A stretch of 64,000 bases of DNA from CBDCMJ01 sp965218875 (lineage in GTDB: Bacteria; Chloroflexota; Dehalococcoidia; Lucifugimonadales; UBA3495), in assembly GCA_965218875.1 (NCBI GenBank), contig OZ244707.1, positions 186,001 through 250,000 of the forward strand. The letters run 5' to 3'. The notes below the pieces were generated by a model. That model searched no databases, was not told the DNA's origin, and saw nothing but the letters and a program-made list of their open reading frames with translations. Every line of letters starts with the position of its first letter. Within the stretch, counting starts at the first letter, position 1. The translations under genes were made by a program, and so were the position numbers. Positions 7,732-16,371 of this stretch are shown piece by piece.

Positions 7732-8352
7732 CTATGTCCATCGGTCGGACCGCCGGTCTATCAGGTTGACCAGCCCCCAGGCCGAGGGCACGACGATGCC
7801 CACCATCAGCGCCTTGAGCAGGTCTCCGATGACGAAGGGGTAGAGGCCCTTGGACAGCACGCTGTCCCAGGGAACGAACCCGTAGGCCCCCAGCCAGAGG
7901 AGGCCGGGGACGTAGAGGAGCACGTTGCCCGCCAATAGGGCCCACAGCAGGCTGGCCCGGTTCCAGCTTCGCTCCACCAGCGCCCCGGTCAGCAACGACG
8001 CGGCCACGAAGCCGATGAGGTAGCCGCCGGTGGGGCCGGCCGTCACGTAGTCGAAGCCGTGGTTCCCCCCCTGGTACACCGGCAGCCCCGCCATGCCCAC
8101 GAAGTAGAACAGCAGCAGGCTGGCCCCGCCCCGCCAACTGCCCAGGGAGGCCCCCGCCAGCAGCACCCCGAAGGTCTGCATAGTCACCGGCACCGGGTTG
8201 TCCGGGAGGTAGAAGCGCAGCCGCCCCAAAAGGGCGATGAGCACTACGAAGCCAACGACGAGGACGGCGTCCCGCAGCAGGTCCCGGGGCGGGGACCCGG
8301 CCCGGGGCCACAGGGCGTCGGCTACGGTGGGAATCGAAGGATAAGCTTGCAC
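7732..8352 (-). CDS. bioY: Biotin transporter substrate-binding subunit BioY
   Basis: 206 residues with about six hydrophobic segments. It carries the BioY signature VPVTMQTFGVLLAGASLG (~54-71), the GGNHGFDYVTAGPTGGYLIGF loop and the family's C-terminal YPFVIGDLLKALMVG. BioY is the biotin-binding S component, which acts alone or with an energy-coupling-factor module; no EcfT/EcfA genes lie nearby. The start is a GTG. No clear BirA operator was recognised upstream, where the sequence runs into palindromic repeats. Confidence 0.93.
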   Translation of the reverse strand: MQAYPSIPTVADALWPRAGSPPRDLLRDAVLVVGFVVLIALLGRLRFYLPDNPVPVTMQTFGVLLAGASLGSWRGGASLLLFYFVGMAGLPVYQGGNHGFDYVTAGPTGGYLIGFVAASLLTGALVERSWNRASLLWALLAGNVLLYVPGLLWLGAYGFVPWDSVLSKGLYPFVIGDLLKALMVGIVVPSAWGLVNLIDRRSDRWT

Positions 8353-8538
8353 GGCCTCTCCGCTTGACCACGCCTCGTCAAATCGCCAAAGGGTAAGCTG
8401 GTCCGCCCTCCCCCCTTGACCACGCGATAGTGGGGCTTCAGCAACGCTAAGTATAATGACGCCCTCCGCGCACGGTCAACGCTCCCCGTCATCCCGCGGG
8501 CGCCCCGGCCCCTGTCATTCCGTGGGAGCGCACCCCCT

Positions 8539-8724
8539 GTCATTCCGCGGGAGCGCAGCGACGAGGAATCCAAGGCCCTCATGCGCCACCCCCATCGCAC
8601 TGGCAAAACCCGCCGCCGCTGGACCCCCGCGCGCAGGACCCCAGTAGGGGCGAAAAATCTTTCGCCCCTACCGATGACGCATAACCGTTGGAGATTCCTC
8701 GCCGCTTCGCGCCCACGGAATGAC
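8539..8724. repeat. Composite palindromic repeat, copy C, with extra left arms upstream
   Basis: 186 bp, same arrangement as copy B: left arm GTCATTCCGCGGGAGCGCAG…GAGGAATC, spacer, CGCGCGCAGGACCCCAGTAG, internal palindrome GGGGCGAAA…TTTCGCCCC, ACGCATAACC, right arm GAGATTCCTCGCCGC…GGAATGAC. Upstream (8488-8538) are two more truncated left arms in tandem. The whole 8353-8794 interval between bioY and the insertion sequence is made of these repeats and holds no gene. Confidence 0.8.
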
Positions 8725-8794
8725 ATGGTGGGTACAGGGGGGGAGCGGGCGGAATAACGGGGGCGCAGGGGAGAGCGGGGAATGACAGGGGAGG

Positions 8795-10026
8795 CAGGAC
8801 GATTGCAAAGTCAGGAGGCTAGTCCGTAGAGGCGATTGATGGTCTGGGTTGGGCGAAAGGCGCAGGTTTTGGCTCGCAGGGGCAAGGACATCCGGGAAGG
8901 AAACCAGCCTTCCAGGCGCAGGGCGTTCAGCCCGGTGTTGACGAGGGTGGCATATATCTCACCCAGGCCGGGACGGCGAAGTGTGTGGACGTCCTCATCC
9001 CAACTGCGGTCCTTCACGTGATGCAGGCTGTTCTCAACGCTCCAGTGGTTGCGGAACGCCCGGAGCAGTTCTGCTGGGCCGCACTGCCGGGAACTCAGAC
9101 TGGTCAGCAGATACCAGCGCTCCCGGCTTACCTCCCCGGTGGCTATAGCCACCGTCTCCTTCTCCACCATCACCCCCTGCCTCGCCCCGGGAAACTCCAA
9201 CTCCTCCCGGATGTAGTCGGCCAGTACGTCATCAGTCCAGATCCGCCGCCGCTCGATCACACCCGCTTTTTTTCCAGGGTCTCCGCCTGCGGCTCCTCCA
9301 GTTCCTCCCCGGCAAACCCGTCTTTTATTGCAGCCAGCGCCTCAGGCTGGTTGCCCTTGATTCGCACCAGATAGTCCCGCCGGTGGCTGACTATGGCTCG
9401 GCACAAGTCCCGCTCCGCATACAGGGCGTCCATGGTCAGCAGCCGCAGGCCAGGATAGTCCCCGAACAGCCGGCCCAGTTGTTCCCGCAACACCCCAGGT
9501 TCGTACCGCTTCTTCGACGCCGGCCACTGGGCTAAACACAACTTCAGGTCATGGGCCAGCACGTTCACCATCACCAGGGGATTCCCGTTGGCGTCCTCGG
9601 ACTGCTTGGCCCACTTGCCGTCCACCGAGGCATTGAATTCCTGCTCCGCCACCACGTGGGACACCCAGCCGGTCAGGGCTCCCTGCAACTGCTCATAGGG
9701 CACCCCTGCCAGGGTGCGAGAGATGGTGGTGGCGTGGGGCGGATGGTCCCGAACAAACCCCAGAGGCTCCCTCAGCCCCGGCCAGTGCATCTTGGCGAAG
9801 TGGGCGATGTGGGCCATGGTAGTCTGACCACAGACCAACCCCAGCAGGGTCAGACGCAGTACGGCTTGGAAGGGATGGCGGACTCCCCTGGCTCTCCTGG
9901 GGTCCGGCACTTGCTCCAAGCACTTGAACAGAGATTCCGCCGCCTCCATATCCTCACCCTCCCCTATCTCTTCTATCTCTTACCTGCCTTATATAAACCT
10001 CCTTCTCTGACTTTGCAATCGTCCTG
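8795..10026 (-). mobile_element. Complete ISAs1-like insertion sequence
   Basis: 1232 bp. Perfect 20-bp terminal inverted repeats CAGGACGATTGCAAAGTCAG (8795-8814, and its complement at 10007-10026). A perfect 10-bp direct repeat ACAGGGGAGG flanks it (8785-8794 and 10027-10036), which is a target duplication of the size expected for ISAs1-type elements. The single transposase gene occupies nearly the whole element and its stop codon lies inside the left terminal repeat. Intact ends and duplication indicate fairly recent insertion, just 3' of palindromic repeat material between bioY and polX. Confidence 0.93.
8811..9949 (-). CDS. ISAs1-family transposase in two frames, joined at a slippery site
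   Basis: The upstream frame (9949-9257, 230 aa) holds the N-terminal domain and first catalytic residues: NASVDGKWAKQ and LTMDALYAERDLC. The downstream frame (to 8811) holds the E-containing motif FRNHWSVENSLHHVKDRSW. Together they give a DDE transposase of 379 aa, the normal family length. The frames meet at a run of seven A on the coding strand (9273-9267) in the zero-frame context A-AAA-AAG, the classic -1 frameshift heptamer. A -1 slip reads through as EKK-AGVIERRRIW, aligning smoothly with the family. Without it the first product stops four codons later. Programmed frameshift, transcript slippage, a real mutation or a homopolymer error are all possible. Confidence 0.85.
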
Positions 10027-10098
10027 ACAGGGGAGGGGGCCGGGGGGCTTGGGCCTGCCTATTCGCGTATAATAGGGAGGCCCCTTTGCGGGCCGGGA

Positions 10099-11985
10099 AT
10101 GGCGGCGCCTATGACTGAAAATAGCGACGTAACCGACCGAAGCGCGACCAGCAGCAGCGGCATGAGCGAAAGCGACGACATGACCAGCAGCGGCGACATG
10201 CGCGGCAGCGGCGGCGTGACCAACGAGGAGATCTCCGCCCTATTCGAGAACATGGGCGTCCTCCTGGAGATGAAGGGCGACGCCGTGTTCAAGACCCGCG
10301 CCTACCAGCGGGCCGCCCGCGCCATCTCCCACCTGCCCTATTCCCTGGCCCAGGCGGTGGACGAGGGCGCGGACCTGAAGCGGATTCCCGGCGTCGGCAA
10401 GGCCATCGACGACAAGGTCCGCGAGCTCCTCCAGACGGGCCGGGTCTCGGCCTACGACCGCCTGGCCGCCGAGCTTCCCGACGGAGTGCTGACCCTGCTG
10501 GAGGTCCCCGGCATCGGCCCCAAGACCGCCATGCTCATCTCCCAAGAGCTGGGCGTCAGCACCGTCGAGGGCGTCGAGCAGGCGGCCCGCGACGGCAGGA
10601 TAGCCTCCCTGCCCCGTATGGGGAAGAAGGCCGCCGACAACATCCTGCGCCATGTCCGCGCCGCCCGCACCAAGGACCGCCGCACCCCCATCGGGCAGGC
10701 GCTGCCCCTGGCCGAGGAGGTGATCGCCCGGCTGAGGGACGCCTGCCCCGGCCTGGGCAGCCTGTTCCCCGCCGGCAGCCTGAGACGCTGGGAGGAGACC
10801 ATCGGCGACGTGGACCTGGTGGGCGTCGCCGCCGACCCCCGGCAGGTGTCCGAGGCCCTGGCCTCGCTGGACCCGGTCCAGGAGGTGCTGGCCCAAGGGC
10901 CCAAGAAGACCAGCGTGGTGGTGCGGCCCGGCGTTCAGATCGACCTGCGCCTGGGCGACCCCGGCTCCTTCGGCGCCCTCCTCCAGTACTTCACCGGCAG
11001 CCGGGAACACAACGTCATGCTCCGGGACTACGCCAACCGCCTGGGCCTGTCGCTCAACGAGTACGGCATTACCGACCTGAGTACCGGCGCGACGGAGCAG
11101 TTCCCCGACGAGGCCGGTTTCTACGCCCGCCTGGGCCTGGACTACGTCCCCCCGGAGCTGCGCGCCGGCGTGTGGGAGCTGGACGCGGCCCGGGAGAGAC
11201 GCCTGCCCACCCTCGTAGAGGAGTCCGACTTGCGGGGCGACCTGCACCTGCACAGCGATTGGAGCGACGGCCGGGACCCCATCGAGGCTATGGTCGCCGC
11301 CGCCGCGGACCAGGGTTACGGCTACATGGCCCTGACCGACCACTCGGCGGGACGGGGCATCGCCAACGGGCTTTCCCCGGAGCGGCTCCTGGAGCAGATC
11401 GCGGTTCTGCACTCCCTCCGGGACCGTCACGCCATGACAGTGCTGTGCGGCTCGGAGGTGGACATCCGAGCCGACGGCTCGCTGGACTACCCCGACGAGC
11501 TCCTGGCCCGGCTGGACGTGGTGGTGGCCTCGGTGCACTCGGCCATGGGCCAGGACAGGGACACCATGACCCGGCGTATAATTGACGCCATGCGCCACCC
11601 GTCGGTTACCATCATCGGCCACCTGTCCACCCGGCTCCTGGGCCGCAGGGAGCCCGTCGAGCTGGACTTGGAGGCCGTGCTCCAGGCGGCCCGGGAGACG
11701 GGCACCGCTCTTGAAATCAACGCCGCGCCGGAGCGCCTGGACCTGCGGGACGTCCACGCCCACCGGGCCCGGGAGCTTGGGGTGCCGCTGGTCATCAGCA
11801 CCGACTCCCACCACTGGGCCGACCTGGACCAAAGGCGCTTCGGCGTCGCCGTGGCCCGGCGGGCTTGGTGCGAGCCCAGGCATATCCTGAACTGCTGGCC
11901 CCCGGAGCAGTTCTTCCGCTACCTGGCCGCCCCCAAGCCGGAGCGGGCCCGGATGTTCGACGCCGTGTCGGCCGGGATGGGCTAG
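10099..11985 (+). CDS. polX: DNA polymerase/3'-5' exonuclease PolX
   Basis: Up to 628 residues. After a low-complexity Ser/Asp/Met-rich N-terminus (residues 1-39, absent from typical PolX) come the 8-kDa-like domain (TNEEISALFENMGVLLEMKG), helix-hairpin-helix motifs (RIPGVGKAIDDKV, EVPGIGPKTAMLI), the Pol-beta palm with catalytic Asp pair (GSLRRWEETIGDVDLV, ~226-241), and a C-terminal PHP exonuclease domain from ~380 (DLHLHSDWSDG, SEVDIRADGSLDYP, ISTDSHHWADL). The family acts in gap-filling base-excision repair. The true start may be GTG 10216 (VTNEEIS); no clear RBS decides it. A TATAAT box (10068-10073) lies just upstream. Confidence 0.93.
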   Translation: MAAPMTENSDVTDRSATSSSGMSESDDMTSSGDMRGSGGVTNEEISALFENMGVLLEMKGDAVFKTRAYQRAARAISHLPYSLAQAVDEGADLKRIPGVGKAIDDKVRELLQTGRVSAYDRLAAELPDGVLTLLEVPGIGPKTAMLISQELGVSTVEGVEQAARDGRIASLPRMGKKAADNILRHVRAARTKDRRTPIGQALPLAEEVIARLRDACPGLGSLFPAGSLRRWEETIGDVDLVGVAADPRQVSEALASLDPVQEVLAQGPKKTSVVVRPGVQIDLRLGDPGSFGALLQYFTGSREHNVMLRDYANRLGLSLNEYGITDLSTGATEQFPDEAGFYARLGLDYVPPELRAGVWELDAARERRLPTLVEESDLRGDLHLHSDWSDGRDPIEAMVAAAADQGYGYMALTDHSAGRGIANGLSPERLLEQIAVLHSLRDRHAMTVLCGSEVDIRADGSLDYPDELLARLDVVVASVHSAMGQDRDTMTRRIIDAMRHPSVTIIGHLSTRLLGRREPVELDLEAVLQAARETGTALEINAAPERLDLRDVHAHRARELGVPLVISTDSHHWADLDQRRFGVAVARRAWCEPRHILNCWPPEQFFRYLAAPKPERARMFDAVSAGMG

Positions 11986-11988
11986 CCC

Positions 11989-12741
11989 ATGGCCCAGCAC
12001 TCCAACCGGGCCGCGACGGCGCCGGACCCGCCCCCCTTCGAGGCGTCGAGCCTGGCCCAGCAGGACCTGGAGCCGGTGCGCCATCTCAAGGACCGGGTGC
12101 GGGCCGGGGCGCCGTGGCGGGAGGCGCTGCTGGAGGCCTTGGGGCTGTGGACCCGGCCCAGCGAGGAGCATCAGGGCCGGGTGTACCAGTACCTAGTCCG
12201 CGGCGAGGCCTTCGATTGGCTGGTGCTGGCCGAGCGGCTGTGCGCCGAGTTGGACGGCGTCATCCCCGCCGAGGAAAAAGAGGACCTGCTGTTTCGCGGC
12301 CGCCTGGAAGACCTCAGCGACTCCAGCCTCGTGCAGTCCGTGCTGGGCGCCGGCAAGTACCGGGCCTACCTGAATTTCTGGTACGGCGTGGTGGTGGAGG
12401 AGGCGCTGCAGCTTTCGGTGGAAGAGGGCGTGCGCAAGCGGCACCTGGCCCTGTGCTACGCGGACAACGAAGACCTGGTGGAGGAGGCCTACGTGCACCT
12501 CTATGGCGCGGCGCGCTCCGACCTGATCGCCCAGTTCCGCAAGGAAGCCAGCCTGTCCCGCAGCCGGCCGCTCTCCCTCGCCAACCTGAAGGAGTTCACC
12601 TACTGGCTGCACAAAATCCGTCTCAAGATGTGGGACCCGGCCCGGGTGGCCAGCGACACCCAGAAGGGGATCCGCCAGCTGCGCCTCCTGGAGGAGGCCG
12701 TGGCCGCGGCCGGGAACCGGCCCAGCAAGGACACGCCATGA
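11989..12741 (+). CDS. Conserved hypothetical protein upstream of valS
   Basis: 250 residues, mostly helical and charged, no signal peptide or membrane segment. Recognisable stretches are QDLEPVRHLKDRVRAGAPWREALLEALGLW (helical) and LKEFTYWLHKIRLKMWDP near the C-terminus. I do not recognise a domain. It starts 3 bp after the polX stop and overlaps the valS start by 4 bp (ATGA at 12738-12741), so it is translationally coupled to valS and sits in a polX-X-valS unit. No function can be assigned from the sequence. Confidence 0.75.
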   Translation: MAQHSNRAATAPDPPPFEASSLAQQDLEPVRHLKDRVRAGAPWREALLEALGLWTRPSEEHQGRVYQYLVRGEAFDWLVLAERLCAELDGVIPAEEKEDLLFRGRLEDLSDSSLVQSVLGAGKYRAYLNFWYGVVVEEALQLSVEEGVRKRHLALCYADNEDLVEEAYVHLYGAARSDLIAQFRKEASLSRSRPLSLANLKEFTYWLHKIRLKMWDPARVASDTQKGIRQLRLLEEAVAAAGNRPSKDTP

Positions 12742-15434
12742 CCTCCAACGGCTCCCCCCGGATTTCCAGCGCCTACGACGCCGCCGCCGTGGAGCGCCGG
12801 GTCTACGACAACTGGCTGGACCAGGGCTACTTCACGGCAACCGTCGACCCGGACCGGGAGCCCTTCACGTTGATCATGCCGCCGCCCAACGTTACCGGCG
12901 AGCTGCACCTGGGCCACGCGTTGGAGAAGGCGCTGGAGGACGCCCTGGTGCGCTGGCATCGCATGATGGGCGCCCCGACCTTGTGGCTCCCCGGGACCGA
13001 CCACGCCGGCATCGCCACCCAGTGGGCGGTGGAGCAGCAGTTGGCGGCCCAGGGCCGGGACCGGCATGAGCTGGGCCGGGAGGCCTTCGTGGAGCTGGTC
13101 TGGGACCACGTGCGCAAGTACGGCGGAATCATCCACGAGCAATCGCGCCGCCTGGGCGTTTCCGCCGATTGGTCCCGCCACCGGTTTACCCTGGACCCCG
13201 GGCCCAGCAAGGCGGTGCGCACCACCTTCGTCAATCTGTACGACAAGGGACTCATCTACCGCCACGAGCGCATCATCAACTGGTGCCCTCGCTGCGCCAC
13301 CGCCCTTTCCGACCTGGAGGTGAACTACCAGCAGGAGGATGGCACGCTCTACTACATCCGGTACCCGTTGGAAGACGACCCGGCCGGCCACCTGACCGTG
13401 GCCACCACCCGCCCCGAGACCATGCTGGGGGATACGGGCGTCGCCGTCCATCCCGACGATCCCCGGTACCGGGACCTGGTGGGCCGCCGGGCCGTGCTGC
13501 CCATCATGGACCGGAGCATCCCGGTGGTGGGAGACACGGCCATAAGCGCCGAGTTCGGCACCGGGGCGCTGAAGGTCACGCCGGCCCACGACGCCGTGGA
13601 CTTCGAGATCGGCGAGCGCCACGGGCTGCCCGCCGTGACGGTGGTGGGCCCGGACGGCAACATGGCCGAGTCGGCCGGCAGGTTCCGGGGCATGGAGCGT
13701 TTCCAGGCCCGGCAGGCGGTCGTGGCCGAGCTGGACGCCCTGGGACTGCTGGAGAAGGCGGAGGACTACGGCCACTCGGTGGGCCATTGCCAGCGGTGCG
13801 ACTCGGTGGTGGAACCCCTGGTCAGCCTCCAGTGGTTCGTCAGCCTGGGCAAGCACGACCAGCCGGAGAGCGTGGCCGGACGGGCATACGCCGCGGTGGC
13901 CGGCGGCGACATCCGCATCGTGCCCGACCGCTTTACCCGGGTCTACCTCAACTGGCTGGAAAACATCCGCGATTGGTGCATCAGCCGCCAGCTGTGGTGG
14001 GGACACCGGATTCCGGTGTGGTACTGCGACGACTGCGATCACCTGACGGTGGCGGTGGAAGACCCCGCCGAGTGCGCCGCCTGCCGGTCTGCCAACCTCC
14101 GGCAGGACCCGGACGTGCTGGACACCTGGTTTAGCTCCGGCCTCTGGCCCCACTCCACCCTCGGCTGGCCCGACGACACCGAGGATATGGGCTATTTCTA
14201 CCCAACCTCGGTGCTGGAGACGGGCTACGACATCCTGTTCTTCTGGGTGGCCCGCATGATTATGCTGGGCATCGAGAACACGGGCCGGGCGCCCTTCCGC
14301 ACCGTCCTGATGCACGGCATGGTACGGGACGCATCGGGCGCCAAGATGAGCAAGACCCGGGGCAACACCCGGGACCCCCTGGAGCTGCTGGAGCGCTACG
14401 GCACCGACGCCCTGAGGTTTGCTCTCACCACCGGAACGGCGCCAGGCAACGACCTGCGCCTGACCGACGGCAGGCTGGAGTCGGCGCGCAACTTCGCCAA
14501 CAAGGTCTGGAACGCGGGCCGGTTCGTCCAGTCCAGCCTGGAGGGCAAGCCCGGCCTGAACGGCTGGTATGACCCGGCGCCGCCGGAGCACCGCGAGGAC
14601 CGCTGGATTCTGGGCCGGTTGGACCGACTGACCGCCGACGTCAACCTGGCCATGGAGAACTTCGAGCTGGGCGAGGCGCAGCAGAAGCTCTACGACTTCA
14701 TCTGGAGCGATTTCTGCGACTGGTACATAGAGATGGCCAAGATACGGATCCGCTCCGGCGCCGGACCTTCACCGTTGCCATTCCTGGCCCACGTCCTGGA
14801 GCGCACCCTGCGGCTGCTGCATCCCTTCATGCCCTTCATCACCGAAGAGGTCTGGCTGCAATTGCTGCCGCTGCTGCCCCGGGAGGCCGACTTCGCCGGG
14901 TCCATCATGGTGTCGGACTACCCGCAGCCGCGCGGCGACAGGCATGACCCGCAGGCGGAGGAGGAAATATCCCTGGTGATGCAGGCCATCCGGGCGGTGC
15001 GCAACACCCGGGCCCAGCTCCGCATTCCGGCCAACCAGCGGCTCGAAGCGGTGGTCGAAGTCAACGGGCTGCAGCACGCTATCGAGGAAGAGGCCGAGCT
15101 CATCCGCACTCTCTCGCGGGTCGACCCGCTGCGCATTCAGTCCGCCGGCTCCGTCCCGGCCGGCGCCGCCAGGGGCGTCGCCCTGGTAATAAACCCCATG
15201 GTGGTCCGGCTGCCCCTGGAGGGGGTGGTGGACCTTTCGGCGGAAGCCGCCAGGCTGCACCGAGAACGCGAGGACTGCCAGGGCAACCTGCAGCGGGTGT
15301 CGGCGCTGGTGGCCAACCCCAACTTTCAGGCTAAAGCCCGGCCCGAGGTTGTAGAGACGGAGCAGGAGCGTCTGAGGGACCTGGAGGAGCGGAAGCAGAG
15401 GTTGGACGAAATCATCCTACAGATTGGGGGCTAG
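12738..15434 (+). CDS. valS: Valyl-tRNA synthetase
   Basis: 898 residues, normal for ValRS; charges tRNA-Val with valine. The HIGH-type motif lies in PPPNVTGELHLGHAL (~48-62) and the KMSKS-type motif in GAKMSKTRGNTRDPLEL (~534). Between them is the editing domain with TTRPETMLGDTGVAVHPDD and a Zn-like Cys cluster (CDDCDH…CAAC). The C-terminal ~70 residues are a heptad-rich coiled coil (LHREREDCQGNLQRVSALVA) typical of bacterial ValRS. The start is the ATG overlapping the upstream stop; an in-frame extension of about 290 residues further upstream is a shadow of polX and the hypothetical gene. Confidence 0.97.
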   Translation: MTSNGSPRISSAYDAAAVERRVYDNWLDQGYFTATVDPDREPFTLIMPPPNVTGELHLGHALEKALEDALVRWHRMMGAPTLWLPGTDHAGIATQWAVEQQLAAQGRDRHELGREAFVELVWDHVRKYGGIIHEQSRRLGVSADWSRHRFTLDPGPSKAVRTTFVNLYDKGLIYRHERIINWCPRCATALSDLEVNYQQEDGTLYYIRYPLEDDPAGHLTVATTRPETMLGDTGVAVHPDDPRYRDLVGRRAVLPIMDRSIPVVGDTAISAEFGTGALKVTPAHDAVDFEIGERHGLPAVTVVGPDGNMAESAGRFRGMERFQARQAVVAELDALGLLEKAEDYGHSVGHCQRCDSVVEPLVSLQWFVSLGKHDQPESVAGRAYAAVAGGDIRIVPDRFTRVYLNWLENIRDWCISRQLWWGHRIPVWYCDDCDHLTVAVEDPAECAACRSANLRQDPDVLDTWFSSGLWPHSTLGWPDDTEDMGYFYPTSVLETGYDILFFWVARMIMLGIENTGRAPFRTVLMHGMVRDASGAKMSKTRGNTRDPLELLERYGTDALRFALTTGTAPGNDLRLTDGRLESARNFANKVWNAGRFVQSSLEGKPGLNGWYDPAPPEHREDRWILGRLDRLTADVNLAMENFELGEAQQKLYDFIWSDFCDWYIEMAKIRIRSGAGPSPLPFLAHVLERTLRLLHPFMPFITEEVWLQLLPLLPREADFAGSIMVSDYPQPRGDRHDPQAEEEISLVMQAIRAVRNTRAQLRIPANQRLEAVVEVNGLQHAIEEEAELIRTLSRVDPLRIQSAGSVPAGAARGVALVINPMVVRLPLEGVVDLSAEAARLHREREDCQGNLQRVSALVANPNFQAKARPEVVETEQERLRDLEERKQRLDEIILQIGG

Positions 15435-15485
15435 CGGCCCGGACACGTAAACCCTGACAGGTAAACCCGGGAGGTCAATCGGCCC

Positions 15486-16361
15486 GTGCCCAGCACCGGA
15501 TCACCGGAGTCTGCCGCCAAGCTCGGCATCATCGGATTTCCCATCGGTCATTCCATATCCCCGATGTTCCAGCAGGCGGCCCTGGACCACCTGGGCATAG
15601 ACGCGACTTACCAGGCCTGGGAAGTGGCGCCCGGAGACGTTGGACCGTTCCTTCAGGGGCTGCGGGGCGCCAGTTTCCTGGGAATCAACGTCACTGTGCC
15701 CCACAAGGAGGCGGTCATTCCCTTTCTGGACCGGGTCGACGACTGGGCGGCGGCGGCCGGGGCGGTGAACACCGTCGTCAACCTGGACGGGCAACTCAGC
15801 GGGCACAACACCGACGGCGCCGGGTTTTTGCGGGCTCTGCGCGAGGCGGGCAGGTTCGACCCGCGGGGCCGCCGGGTGCTCATCCTGGGCTCCGGGGGCG
15901 CCGCCCGCGGCGTGGTGCTGGCGCTGATACGCGAAGGTGCCGCCCAAGTTACCATCGCCAACCGGACCGTGGACCGGGCCCGCCGGTTGGTGGAAATCGC
16001 TCACGACAACGGCCTGAAGGCTCGCTGCCTTGCCCTGGACAGCGAAGAGCTGGCCGCCGCGGCCGCGGGAGCGGAGTTGATAGTCAACTGCACTTCGGTC
16101 GGCATGGCCCACGGCCCGGACCAGGAAGGCACGCCCCTGCCAGGCCGGGCGATCCCGTCAACGGCCCTGGTCAATGACCTGGTGTATAATCCACCGGAGA
16201 CGCCGTTGCTTCGGCAGGCAGCCCAAGCCGGCGCCTCGGTACTGGGCGGCATCCACATGCTGGTGTACCAGGGAGCCGCCTCCTTCGAGATGTGGACGGG
16301 CCGGGAGGCGCCGGTGGCGAAGATGCTCGAGGCGGCAACCCGGGCCATGGCCGGGAGATAG
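15486..16361 (+). CDS. aroE: Shikimate dehydrogenase
   Basis: 291 residues from a GTG; reduces 3-dehydroshikimate to shikimate with NADPH. The substrate domain shows GFPIGHSISPMFQQAAL (~17-33) and INVTVPHKEAV with the catalytic Lys (~71-79). HNTDGAGFLRALRE precedes the nucleotide-binding LGSGGAARGVVLAL (~138). Near the C-terminus are NDLVYNPPETPLLR and GIHMLVYQGAASFEMWTG. It is followed 10 bp later by aroC, so two shikimate-pathway steps are cotranscribed. Confidence 0.97.
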   Translation: MPSTGSPESAAKLGIIGFPIGHSISPMFQQAALDHLGIDATYQAWEVAPGDVGPFLQGLRGASFLGINVTVPHKEAVIPFLDRVDDWAAAAGAVNTVVNLDGQLSGHNTDGAGFLRALREAGRFDPRGRRVLILGSGGAARGVVLALIREGAAQVTIANRTVDRARRLVEIAHDNGLKARCLALDSEELAAAAAGAELIVNCTSVGMAHGPDQEGTPLPGRAIPSTALVNDLVYNPPETPLLRQAAQAGASVLGGIHMLVYQGAASFEMWTGREAPVAKMLEAATRAMAGR

Positions 16362-16371
16362 ACGGACCCAC

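Noticed and set aside
8353..8794. Possible small genes between bioY and the insertion sequence
   Set aside because: All frames there translate the GTCATTCC repeat family and carry no domain or RBS.
10240..12171. 643-residue minus-strand ORF opposite polX
   Set aside because: GC-driven antisense frame to a clearly identified PolX.
11865..12737. In-frame extension of ~290 residues upstream of valS
   Set aside because: It is Arg/Gly/Pro-rich shadow sequence overlapping polX and the hypothetical gene in another frame; ValRS homology starts at ATG 12738.
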